Below, in pieces: positions 53,700 through 61,824 of a stretch of DNA of 64,000 nucleotides. This DNA comes from Chondromyces crocatus (GTDB lineage Bacteria; Myxococcota_A; Polyangia; Polyangiales; Polyangiaceae). The stretch covers positions 5,968,525 through 6,032,524 of the forward strand of contig NZ_CP012159.1 of the NCBI RefSeq assembly GCF_001189295.1. Direction: 5' to 3'. The notes under the pieces were generated by a model, which saw only the letters and a list, made by a program, of their open reading frames with translations, did not search any database and had not been told where the DNA came from. Made by a program: the position numbers and the translations under genes. How positions within the stretch are numbered: position 1 is the first letter of the stretch; each line of letters starts with the position of its first letter.

Positions 53700-53912
53700 G
53701 GTCTCCCCGCCTCCTCAACGAACGGGCGCTCGGTGAACCGAGCGCGAGGCTAATCACGAGCCGGGGACGGACGCCAGCTCGGCTCGGCCATGGCGGAAAT
53801 GCGCTGTGGAAGAGCCTGGTCGGGTTTGTGCCTGTGAGCCCAGACGACCGGATCGGCTGCTTCGCCGCGACACGCCGCGATGCCTGGTCTGGCACGAACG
53901 GGGAGAAACGAC

Positions 53913-55451
53913 ATGAACCATCCGTGGATGCGCTCAGCGAGCGCGGGGGCCGTCGTGGCCGCCGCAGCGATCACCAACGCCGCATGTGTCACGTCCCACG
54001 TGCAGGCGGACCGCGCGCCGGAGACGGCGAGCAAGGCGAGCGCACACCGCGCACATGCCGAGGCGATCTCGGTGCCGGCCGGCTACCAGGTCGAGGCAGT
54101 GGCGACCGGGTTGACGGCGCCGGTGGCCGTGGCGTTCGACGACGCCGGACACGTCTATGTGCTGGAGGCGGGCGGTACGTACGAAGGAGCGAGTCCTCCT
54201 CGCTTGCTGGAGATCGGTGAGGCCGGCGCGCTGAAGGCGGTGGCGACGGGGACCCCGGTCTCGAAGAGCGGTCGAGGCGCGCCGGTGCGCGGGGGCGGGG
54301 GGGCTCCCTGGACTGGTGTCACCTGGTACGAGGGGGCGTTTTACGTCGCAGCGAGCGGCGCGCGAGAGGGCGGGGGACAGATCCTGCGCGTCACGCCCGA
54401 GGGGTCGATCACCCCGATCGTCGCCGAGCTGCCGACGCTCGGTGATCATCGCGCGAGCGGGCCGGTGATCGGTCCGGACGGGTTGCTCTACTTCGGGATC
54501 GGCTCGGCGACGAACGCCGGCGTGGTGGGCGCGGACAACGTGGAGCGCGGCTGGGTGCGCAGGTTCCCGTCGTTCCACGACGTGGCCTGCAAGAACCTGG
54601 TGCTGATGGGGGACAATTACCGGACGCCCAACACGCTCACGAGGAAGCCTGGCTCGGAGTCGATCACGGGGGGGCTGGTGGCGTTCGGGGAGCGCGTGGA
54701 CTCTGGCGAGAAGATCGAGGGCAAGCTGCCCTGCACGGGCGCGATCCTGCGTGTGCCGCCGACGGGGGGGAGGCCGGAGCTGGTGGCGTGGGGGTTTCGC
54801 GATCCCTTCGGTCTGGCGTTCACGCCGGAAGGGAGGCTGGTCGCGACGGACACGGGGATGGAGCCGCGTGGGAGCCGGCCGGTGCAGAACGCGCCCGACG
54901 TGCTGTGGATGATCGAGGAGGGGCGCTGGTACGGCTTCCCCGATTTCGCTGCGGGTGAGCCGGTGTGGCATCCAGCCGGTGGCGCGCTGGATCGGCCACC
55001 CAGGCTGCTGGCGACGCACCCGGACACGCCCCCCATGCCGGCGGTGCGCTTCGGGCTGCGTTCCTCGCCGGGGCGCCTCGACTTCTCGCGCAGTGAGTCG
55101 TTTGGCTATGTGGGCGAGGCGTTCGTCGCACAGGCCGGTGATCCCGAGCTGAAGGCCGGCGTGCAGGTGGTGCGCGTGGCGCTGGATACCGGGGTGGTGA
55201 CGCCGTTCGCGGTGAACCGGGCGGGGCCGTTGCCGGCATCCCAGGGGGAAGGCGGAGGGCTGGAGCGGCCGGTGGATGCGCGCTTCGATCCTCGAGGGGA
55301 GGCGCTCTACGTCGTCGACGTGGGCCTGCTGGAGGGCGCCGAGCACAAGCCGGTCAAGGGATCCGGGGTGCTCTGGCGCGTGACGCACACGAAGCCAGCG
55401 CGCGCGGCGCATGACAAGACGCCTGCGGTCCACGAGGCGCGGCGGCGCTGA
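53913..55451 (+). CDS. sorbosone/glucose dehydrogenase-like beta-propeller protein
   Basis: 512 residues from ATG at 53913 with GGGAG upstream. The signal peptide ends near TNAACVTSH, a weak lipobox. The body is a six-bladed propeller of the L-sorbosone/PQQ-glucose dehydrogenase type: VPAGYQVEAVATGLTAPVAV at the start, GVTWYEGAFYVAAS, PDGLLYFGIGSATNAG, WGFRDPFGLAFTPEG and LYVVDVG. Family members oxidise sugars with PQQ, but many homologues lack activity. It is likely periplasmic or surface exposed. It stands alone, with a divergent promoter region toward the GreA/B-like gene. Confidence 0.85.
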   Translation: MNHPWMRSASAGAVVAAAAITNAACVTSHVQADRAPETASKASAHRAHAEAISVPAGYQVEAVATGLTAPVAVAFDDAGHVYVLEAGGTYEGASPPRLLEIGEAGALKAVATGTPVSKSGRGAPVRGGGGAPWTGVTWYEGAFYVAASGAREGGGQILRVTPEGSITPIVAELPTLGDHRASGPVIGPDGLLYFGIGSATNAGVVGADNVERGWVRRFPSFHDVACKNLVLMGDNYRTPNTLTRKPGSESITGGLVAFGERVDSGEKIEGKLPCTGAILRVPPTGGRPELVAWGFRDPFGLAFTPEGRLVATDTGMEPRGSRPVQNAPDVLWMIEEGRWYGFPDFAAGEPVWHPAGGALDRPPRLLATHPDTPPMPAVRFGLRSSPGRLDFSRSESFGYVGEAFVAQAGDPELKAGVQVVRVALDTGVVTPFAVNRAGPLPASQGEGGGLERPVDARFDPRGEALYVVDVGLLEGAEHKPVKGSGVLWRVTHTKPARAAHDKTPAVHEARRR

Positions 55452-55521
55452 GGCGGCGCTGGCGGCCCACGAGGTACAACGCCAGCTTCACGAGGTCGTC
55501 GAGCGCGTCGGTTACGCCCGA

Positions 55522-57207
55522 CTAGCCGAGCAGCGTGCGGGCTGGGCGACCCGTCTCCAGCTTCACGAGGGTGGCGACCAGCTCCAGGGACTTCGGTAGC
55601 GAGTCCTGCACCTGAGGGAGCACCTGCTCCAGCACCTGGCGCGCCTCTTCCTGGCTCACACCCACCATCGATACGGCGAATCGGAGGGGGCCCGTCCGCC
55701 CCGCGGTGAGCGGGATGAGGCTGAGGAGCTGTGCTTCGATCTTCTCCACGGCCCCTTGAGCCGCCCTGCGCAGCGCCAGCATCTCGAGGATGGTGGGCCG
55801 CTCGTTCACCTGACGGTTGGCCCCGCGGAGCTGGAAGATGGCCACCTGCATGGGGGCCTCGGCCCAGTCGGCGTAGAGGCCGTCCTCGTCGATGGCCTTC
55901 ATCAGGTGCTCACGCACGAACAGCTCGGTCAGACCGTCGCGCTTGGCGAGGTAGCGCTTCGCGCGCTGGTGGTGCGGTGAGTCGGGCTTGAACGAGACGA
56001 GCTTCAGGCGGCACTCGCCCACCTGGACGTCGCTCGCGTGGCGGATCGAGAGCTGCCGCCGCCGCTCGAAGGGGTAGTCGGCGTAGGTGCCGTTCGTGCT
56101 GCCCTGGTCCTCGATCACCCACGAGCCGGCTTGCCACCGGAGGATCGCGTGTACGGAGGACACGGTGGGCTCACCGAGGCGCAGTTCCTGATCACTCCGT
56201 CGGCCCATCGTGAGCTCCGGCCTCTCGAGCGGGATGAGGGCGCCGACGATCTCGGGGGCGTTCGTGGCGTACGTGATGAGCAGGGACTGGGCGCCCGGCG
56301 TGAAGTGCTGGCTGGAGGCGATACCCGGCGTGGGGCCCGGGTTCAGGTGCTCGCGGTAGAGGTTGAGCGGGATCGTCGACTGCTGCGGCGGGCTGAAGAA
56401 CCGCATGTGACGCGCCTGGGGGCGCATCGCCGGGTCCTCGTTCATCGCGCGGAAGATCTGGCGGATCTCGTCGTGCGTGAGCATCGCCGGCACGTCGAAC
56501 ACGATCTGCTGGCGCATGCTGCGCACGCGCGGCTTGGAGCCAGGCTCGGGGACCCGGCAGGTCCACATCTCCCAGAGCGTGAGGGCGAGGGCGTAGACGT
56601 CGTCGTCCGGGCTCGAGCCGCCGTCGCGCAGGCGCTCGGGCGACATGTAGTGCGGCGTGCCGCCGTCAGGGGGAGAGCCAGGGCGCCGGGCCGCGGTACG
56701 GGCGCGCTCCTGGGCGAAGCCGAAGTCGAGGATGACGGCGCGGTCGTCGGAGACCATGACGTTGCCGGGCTTGAGATCGCCGTGGACCAGGTCTTCCCGG
56801 TGGATGGCGGCGAGGCCCGCGCAGATGTCGGTCGCGATCTTGCGGAACTCCTCGGCGTTGAACCCCGAGGACTGCTTCCTGCGCCGGATGACGTGGTGCA
56901 GCGTCTGCCCCGGGATGTACTCCATCACGATGATGGGGCCCCACAGGCTCGGCGCGAGGTCGAAGACGCGGCAGACGTTGGGGTGGCGCGCCTTCTGGGC
57001 GAGGATCACTTCCTGCCTCAGGGCCTCGTCGTCGCCTGGCATGCGCTGCGGCTCGGGGACGAGCTTGAGGGCCACCGGCTGCTGCGTGGAGCGATCGTAG
57101 GCGAGGAACACCTCGCCCATGCCTCCCTTGCCGATGTGCTTCTGGACCTCGTAGCGGTCATTGATGACCGTTCCGACGGCGATGGGGGGCAAAGGCTCCT
57201 TGGTCAC
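55522..57207 (-). CDS. Ser/Thr kinase - FHA - degenerate GGDEF protein
   Basis: 561 residues from GTG at 57207. Kinase domain 18-275: GKGGMGEVF, Lys in VALKLV, catalytic loop HGDLKPGN (142-149), where the usual HRD Arg is Gly, DFG at 161, and GTPHYMSPE. An FHA domain (about 320-410) shows MGRRSDQELRLG, SSVHA and EDQGSTNGTYAD, so it should bind phosphothreonine. After that, AKRDGLTELFVREHLMKAID copies the start of a GGDEF domain (normally DxLTGLxNRRHL), but the GGDEF active site is missing, so cyclic-di-GMP synthesis is not expected. It may be an effector scaffold. It has no membrane segment. Confidence 0.9.
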   Translation of the reverse strand: MTKEPLPPIAVGTVINDRYEVQKHIGKGGMGEVFLAYDRSTQQPVALKLVPEPQRMPGDDEALRQEVILAQKARHPNVCRVFDLAPSLWGPIIVMEYIPGQTLHHVIRRRKQSSGFNAEEFRKIATDICAGLAAIHREDLVHGDLKPGNVMVSDDRAVILDFGFAQERARTAARRPGSPPDGGTPHYMSPERLRDGGSSPDDDVYALALTLWEMWTCRVPEPGSKPRVRSMRQQIVFDVPAMLTHDEIRQIFRAMNEDPAMRPQARHMRFFSPPQQSTIPLNLYREHLNPGPTPGIASSQHFTPGAQSLLITYATNAPEIVGALIPLERPELTMGRRSDQELRLGEPTVSSVHAILRWQAGSWVIEDQGSTNGTYADYPFERRRQLSIRHASDVQVGECRLKLVSFKPDSPHHQRAKRYLAKRDGLTELFVREHLMKAIDEDGLYADWAEAPMQVAIFQLRGANRQVNERPTILEMLALRRAAQGAVEKIEAQLLSLIPLTAGRTGPLRFAVSMVGVSQEEARQVLEQVLPQVQDSLPKSLELVATLVKLETGRPARTLLG

Positions 57208-57564
57208 GGGACACGCAGGGGAAGAGGGAATCTTCAGTGTACGGTCGCACTGTCAGCGTCGTCCATGTCCGAGCCGAGCGCAACGCTTCGTTCACGCCAT
57301 GGTGACTTCTGTCCGGGATCGCTTGGGATCCACCCGGGAAATTCGAAGGTTTCGGGGCGAGGCGAGGTCCGAGCGGCGTCCAACGTCGTGCGCGCGCGGT
57401 GCGGAACGCAGTGCGGCGCCCGATGAAGTGCGGTGGGCAGCCGAGGCGTCACGGTGTGGCGCCTGATGAGGCGCGGTGGCGTCCCTGATGCGCCACCGTG
57501 CGGCACCTGATGGGTCACGGTGTGGCGGCGCTGGCGAGGTCGACTCGGACTGCGTCGAGGGCGA
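57208..57564. other. 357-nt intergenic region with ~22-bp degenerate repeats
   Basis: Lies between the GspE/PilB-like gene and the kinase-FHA gene on the minus strand. Besides the repeat tract (57407-57530, listed separately) it holds the presumed kinase promoter near 57210-57400. I see no gene here. Confidence 0.6.
57407..57530. repeat. five to six degenerate ~22-bp tandem repeats
   Basis: Diverged copies with a period of 21-22 bp. The three best copies start at 57450, 57472 and 57494, each reading roughly CACGGTGTGGCGCCTGATGA; a partial copy starts at 57516. Two weaker copies precede them from 57407. The unit contains CTGATG and GGTG(C/T)GGC. Confidence 0.7.
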
Positions 57565-58743
57565 TCACGTCACGCGCATCACCTCTTCGAGCGACGTGCT
57601 GCCCGCCTTCACCTTTGCGATGCCAGCGTCACGCAGCGGGGAGAGCCCCATGCGGTTCACCACCTCCCGCAGCTCGCGCTTGCCGGCGCGGGCCTTCACC
57701 AGCTCGCGCAGATCGTCGTTGGCCTCCAGCACCTCGAAGATGCCGATGCGTCCCCGGTAGCCGGTGCTGTGGCAGGCCGGGCATCCCTTGGCGCGGCGCA
57801 GCCTCGTGCCTTCCTCGATCAGCACCAGGCCGTCCTCGTCGATGAGATCCTCCTCCAGCGGGTACTCCTCTGCGCACTCGTTGCAGAGCACGCGCACCAG
57901 GCGCTGCGCGACCACCGCGAGGAGCGCGTTGGCGACGATCCACGACTCCGCGCCGAGATCGATGAGGCGCGCCACGGTCTCCACGGCGTCGGAGGTGTGC
58001 AGGGTCGAGAGCACGAGGTGACCAGTCAAGCTCGCCTGGAGGGCGATCTGCGCCGTCTCCGGGTCGCGCATCTCGCCCACCAGGATGACGTCCGGGTCTT
58101 GTCGGAGGATGGCGCGGAGGCCCGCAGCGAAGGTGAAGCCCTGGCGCGGGTTGGCCTGCCCTTGCGTGATCTCGGGCATCTCCACCTCGATGGGATCTTC
58201 GAGCGTGACCACGCTGAGCTCGGTGGTGTTCATGACCTTGAGCATCGCGTAGAGCGTCGACGTCTTTCCGGAGCCGGTCGGTCCGCAGACGAGGATCAAG
58301 CCCGAGGGCCGGTCCGCCAGCCGCTGGAGGCGCTCGAAGTCACCGTCGCCGAGGCCCAGCTTCTCCAGGGTGATGAGCTTCTGGCTGAGCAGCACGCGCA
58401 GCACGAGCTTCTCGCCGTGGACGCTCGGAAACGTGGAAGCGCGCAGGTGGATGGGCGGGTGCCCGGCGAGATCGAGGGAGAATTGCCCGTCCTGGGGGAG
58501 TCTCCGCTCGGTCATGTCCATGCGGGCGAGCACCTTGGCGCGGCTCACCAGCGCGGGGGCCAGCTCGATGGGGAGCGAGCCCTGCGCCGTCATCACACCG
58601 TCGATGCGGTAGCGCACCCGCACGCCTTCGCGCTTGGGTTCGAGGTGGATGTCGCTGGCGCCGATCGAGACGGCCCGGCGCACGAGGTGATCCAGGACGG
58701 CGACCGCATCGTAGTCCTCGGGCGCGGCGGACCCCATCGACAT
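57565..58743 (-). CDS. GspE/PilB-family ATPase, short form
   Basis: 392 residues, start fixed by TGATG overlap with the CAP-domain lipoprotein gene. Walker A GPTGSGKT (154-161), Asp box LEDPIE, Walker B LVGEMRDPETA (Glu224), His box STLHTSDAVE, and a tetracysteine zinc site (Cys287, Cys290, Cys321, Cys324) identify a type II secretion/type IV pilus ATPase. It lacks the N-terminal MshEN/T2SSE_N domain that links GspE/PilB to the machine, so it is shorter than the usual 550-570 residues. No other pilus or secretion gene is nearby. It may power a distant system or be a divergent regulatory ATPase. Confidence 0.9.
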   Translation of the reverse strand: MSMGSAAPEDYDAVAVLDHLVRRAVSIGASDIHLEPKREGVRVRYRIDGVMTAQGSLPIELAPALVSRAKVLARMDMTERRLPQDGQFSLDLAGHPPIHLRASTFPSVHGEKLVLRVLLSQKLITLEKLGLGDGDFERLQRLADRPSGLILVCGPTGSGKTSTLYAMLKVMNTTELSVVTLEDPIEVEMPEITQGQANPRQGFTFAAGLRAILRQDPDVILVGEMRDPETAQIALQASLTGHLVLSTLHTSDAVETVARLIDLGAESWIVANALLAVVAQRLVRVLCNECAEEYPLEEDLIDEDGLVLIEEGTRLRRAKGCPACHSTGYRGRIGIFEVLEANDDLRELVKARAGKRELREVVNRMGLSPLRDAGIAKVKAGSTSLEEVMRVT

Positions 58744-59822
58744 CACTTCTTCTCCACGGTGATCGTGCGGAGGGAGATCATGACCAGCTCCTTCGAGCCC
58801 GGGAACGTGGCCCAGACGCTCACTCCATATCGCCCTGCGCGGCCCTTGTCGTCCAGCGGGAGCTGGATCTCGAAGCGGTTGCCCGTGACCTCGACGGGCT
58901 TCGGGGTCTTGAAGCCGCGAGGAAAATACGTCGCGTAAGGGGCGGGGATGGGGTAGCCGCCCATCGCGAGCAGCTCCTTGGGGGTGCGGGGTTTGCCGGG
59001 GTCGACGCGCGACAGCCCGACGCCAGCGAACGTCGCGGGGGCGCGGACCTCGCCCGCGATGCGGATCGTGTCGCCGATCTTGGCGCGGGCGGGGAGGGGA
59101 TCGTACCGGCCGTAGTCGTCGACGAACTCCTGCGCCATGCACGCAACCTCGTCGATGCCCTTCACCTTGGCGAGCCCGACGCCGAACGCGGTGTGCCGGG
59201 GCATGAGGATGTTGCGTCGGTGGCCGTCCGCGGGCGGGACTTCGTCCATGAACTGCTTCTGCACGCGCTCCAGGCTCTCGGGCGTGAAGCGCGGATCCGG
59301 ATCCAGCTCGCGCGCCGTGGCGTCGCCGAAGCAGCCGGCGTTCTCCATGACGAGCCCCTGGCCGCCCGCGTCGGTGTAGCGGGTCTCGGGGACCGAGGCG
59401 TCGGAGCCGGTGTGCCCCGTGAAGCCGAGCTTCGCCATGTCGTTCGCGTGACGCTGGCCGGCCTTGGCGGCGGTCGGATCCCAGCGCACCGGCGGCAAGC
59501 CCTGCGCTGCGCGATCGCGGTTGACGATCTTCAGCACGTACTGCTCCGCATCGGCACGCCCGAGGAGCCCCTTGGGGCGTGCGGCTGCTTCTTTGCCCGC
59601 CGCGCCGTCGCGCTGCGGCGCGCTGACGGATCGATCGGGAGAGGAGGGGCCCTCCGGTCCGGCCACCTCGATCGCTGGGACGGTGGCTTCGTCGGGAGTG
59701 TTCGTGGGTCCCTGCCCTACCTCCGCATTCACAGGTCCCGATGAAGGCGCGCCACCACAGCCGAGCGCCGTCGAGAGCCCGAAGACGCCGGAGAGAAGCC
59801 AGAGCGTGCGGGGAAAAGCCAT
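58743..59822 (-). CDS. CAP/SCP-domain putative lipoprotein
   Basis: 359 residues from MAFPRTLWLLSGVFGLSTAL; this start gives a signal peptide and lipobox (ALGC, Cys22), although the preceding bases are not a good ribosome-binding site. A Pro/Ser/Glu spacer precedes a CAP domain with AGQRHANDMAKLGFTGHTGS, GLVMENAG and GHRRNILMPRHTAFGVG. A beta-rich C-terminal domain (about 255-359) follows. CAP proteins in bacteria are secreted and often of unknown activity. It is directly coupled to the GspE-like ATPase, and divergent from the third kinase across 154 nt. Confidence 0.82.
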   Translation of the reverse strand: MAFPRTLWLLSGVFGLSTALGCGGAPSSGPVNAEVGQGPTNTPDEATVPAIEVAGPEGPSSPDRSVSAPQRDGAAGKEAAARPKGLLGRADAEQYVLKIVNRDRAAQGLPPVRWDPTAAKAGQRHANDMAKLGFTGHTGSDASVPETRYTDAGGQGLVMENAGCFGDATARELDPDPRFTPESLERVQKQFMDEVPPADGHRRNILMPRHTAFGVGLAKVKGIDEVACMAQEFVDDYGRYDPLPARAKIGDTIRIAGEVRAPATFAGVGLSRVDPGKPRTPKELLAMGGYPIPAPYATYFPRGFKTPKPVEVTGNRFEIQLPLDDKGRAGRYGVSVWATFPGSKELVMISLRTITVEKK

Positions 59823-59863
59823 GGAGGAGACGGTAGCGCTTCGCTGCCCGGGGCGCACTGCGG

Positions 59864-59905
59864 GGCATCTCGGTGCGTCTTCGAGGCATCTCGGTGCGTT
59901 TTCGA
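59864..59905. repeat. 21-bp direct repeat in divergent promoter
   Basis: Two adjacent copies with core GGCATCTCGGTGCGT, 59864-59884 and 59885-59905, differing at one base (CTTCGA vs TTTCGA). The 21-bp period is two helical turns, so a protein would meet both copies on one face. They lie 42 nt upstream of the CAP gene ATG and 71 nt upstream of the kinase ATG. Confidence 0.8.
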
Positions 59906-59976
59906 AGGGTGAAGAAGATCAATGAGGACGATCCCTTCTCGAAGCACGCGGGCTGGGCTAGCCTGGGAAGCTGGAG

Positions 59977-61602
59977 ATGGGTGACATCTTCGGCATCGTG
60001 GGCACCACGCAAGGGCCCTTTTCGGTGGAACAGGTAGTCGCCGAGGGCGGTTTCGGGGTTGTTTACCGGGCCTACCACGGCGCTTTCCGTGCCCCCGTGG
60101 CGCTCAAGTGCTTGAAGATCCCGGGAGAAATTCCTGGCGATCTGCGCGAGCGTTTTCTCGAACAGTTCCGCGAAGAAGGCGAAATGCTCTTCCGGCTGTC
60201 TGCTGCCATCCCGGCGGTGGTTCGGCCGTTGCACCAGGATGTGATCGCCACTTCCCCGGGTGTGTTCATCCCCTTCATCGCGCTGGAGTGGCTGGACGGG
60301 GAGACGCTGGACATGTTCATCGCGCGGCGCGCTCGTCACAAGGAGCGGCCGCTCGGTCCCGTGGAGGCCGCGACGTTGCTGACGCCGGTGGCGCGTGCGC
60401 TGGAAGCGGCGCACTCGTTCCCTGGGCCTGCGGGGCCCATCTGCGTGACGCACCGTGATCTGAAGCCGGCGAACATCTTTCTCGCCGACGTGCACGGCAC
60501 CCAGGTCGTCAAGATCCTCGACTTCGGCATCGCTCGCGCGCGCGACGTCGCGTCGGTGATCGCGGGAGCGACGACCACGGGGGGGGCCTCGATGGCATTT
60601 TCTCCGCGCTACGGCTCGCCAGAGCAGTGGGCGCCGAAGCGGTTCGGCGCCACCGGTCCCTGGACCGACGTCTGGGGTCTGGCGCTGACGTACGTGGAGA
60701 TGCTGGCAGGCCGGCCGATCCTCGAGGGCGATCCCATGGCGATCATGGGCACCGCACTCGACGAGCGCCGTCGCCCCACGCCGCGCAACGAGGGCATCGA
60801 CGTGCCCGACGCGCTGGAGTTCGCCTTCCAGCGGGCGCTGGCCCTGGATCCGCGCGACCGTCAGAAAGACGCCGGCGCGTTCTGGGACGACGTGGAGCGT
60901 GCGCTTGGGTTGCCGCCGAGCCAGTCGCCCATCGGCAAGGGCACGGGCCGTTACCCGACGGTGCGCGCGTCCGGTCCAGGGGGCCCGGTCCCCTCCGGGC
61001 GGGGTCCGCGCTCGGGGGGCCCGGCGTCGATGGCATCAGCGGCCACCCCGCCGGGCTCGCGCTCCTATTCGGCCTCTCTCTCGCGGGAAGAGGCCGATCC
61101 GATGGAGCTCGATCTGCCGACCTCCATCGGTGACACGCTCGCCTCCGGGGCGCCGTCACGGCCACCGGAGCGACGGGGGCCGCCCTCGCCGAGGACCCCA
61201 CCCGCGCCGGAGCGTCCGGCGCCGTCGGGACCGCAGCTTCGCCGGCCGATCGGATCGATGCCGGACCGGCCGCTCCCTGCGCCGGCCATCCCGGTGCCGA
61301 TGTCGCTCGACATCAGCGGGGATGCAGGTCGCCCTCGCGCGCGCCCGCACCTCAGCACCACGACGATGGCGCCGCTGAACCGCGCGAGCACGAACGAAGA
61401 TCTCAAGGAGATGTTCGCGTTGCCGCTGCGCATCGCCGGTGCCGGGATCGCGCTCAGCATCATCGACATCGCCGTGTCCAGCCTGCTGCTCGGCGGCGAG
61501 CGCATCGGTCTCGGACCGGTGAAGCTGCTCTGGGTCGCCGCCCTGATGATCGTGGTGGCGATCGGCATGGCTGGCTTCCGGCTGATGTCGTCGAGCCGGT
61601 AG
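59977..61602 (+). CDS. membrane-anchored Ser/Thr protein kinase
   Basis: 541 residues, starting ATG GGT at 59977 after CTGG. The kinase domain (14-300) has AEGGFGVVYRAY, VALKCL, HRDLKPAN (159-166), DFG at 182, and YGSPEQWAPKRFG (the APE region). A long Pro/Gly/Ser/Arg-rich linker (about 310-470) is likely disordered. Two membrane helices close the protein (about 483-506 and 515-536). The kinase is therefore tail-anchored with its domain in the cytoplasm. It is divergent from the CAP-domain lipoprotein and separated from it by a 21-bp direct repeat. Confidence 0.92.
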   Translation: MGDIFGIVGTTQGPFSVEQVVAEGGFGVVYRAYHGAFRAPVALKCLKIPGEIPGDLRERFLEQFREEGEMLFRLSAAIPAVVRPLHQDVIATSPGVFIPFIALEWLDGETLDMFIARRARHKERPLGPVEAATLLTPVARALEAAHSFPGPAGPICVTHRDLKPANIFLADVHGTQVVKILDFGIARARDVASVIAGATTTGGASMAFSPRYGSPEQWAPKRFGATGPWTDVWGLALTYVEMLAGRPILEGDPMAIMGTALDERRRPTPRNEGIDVPDALEFAFQRALALDPRDRQKDAGAFWDDVERALGLPPSQSPIGKGTGRYPTVRASGPGGPVPSGRGPRSGGPASMASAATPPGSRSYSASLSREEADPMELDLPTSIGDTLASGAPSRPPERRGPPSPRTPPAPERPAPSGPQLRRPIGSMPDRPLPAPAIPVPMSLDISGDAGRPRARPHLSTTTMAPLNRASTNEDLKEMFALPLRIAGAGIALSIIDIAVSSLLLGGERIGLGPVKLLWVAALMIVVAIGMAGFRLMSSSR

Positions 61603-61739
61603 CTCGGGCGAGGGGGGCCGCGCCGACATCCGACGCTGGTGACCCGACGGTCGCCGGGGTCGAGGCGGCGGGGGCGCGTGCCCCTGCCGTGTGAATGAGG
61701 GCCGAGAATTCCTCCTCGACGCATTCATCGTCTGTCGCA

Positions 61740-61766
61740 TGTCACAACCGCGCCTGCTGCCTCGTC
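61740..61766 (+). promoter_or_regulatory. ECF41-type promoter
   Basis: TGTCACA (61740-61746), 16 nt, then CGTC (61763-61766). This agrees with the consensus reported for ECF41 sigma factors (TGTCACA-N16-CGTC). It lies 58 nt upstream of the FAD oxidoreductase start, in the right orientation for the oxidoreductase-sigma operon. Confidence 0.8.
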
Positions 61767-61824
61767 TCCTTCATGAAGCCCCCCTGGGGCCGGAGAGCCC
61801 CGCGGGGGCCGGAGGAGATTCGCC

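Noticed and set aside
58744-60495. Long upstream extension of the GspE/PilB-like frame
   Set aside because: It would run through the CAP lipoprotein gene and part of the third kinase; the extension is Arg-rich and lacks homology, and the TGATG overlap gives a good start.
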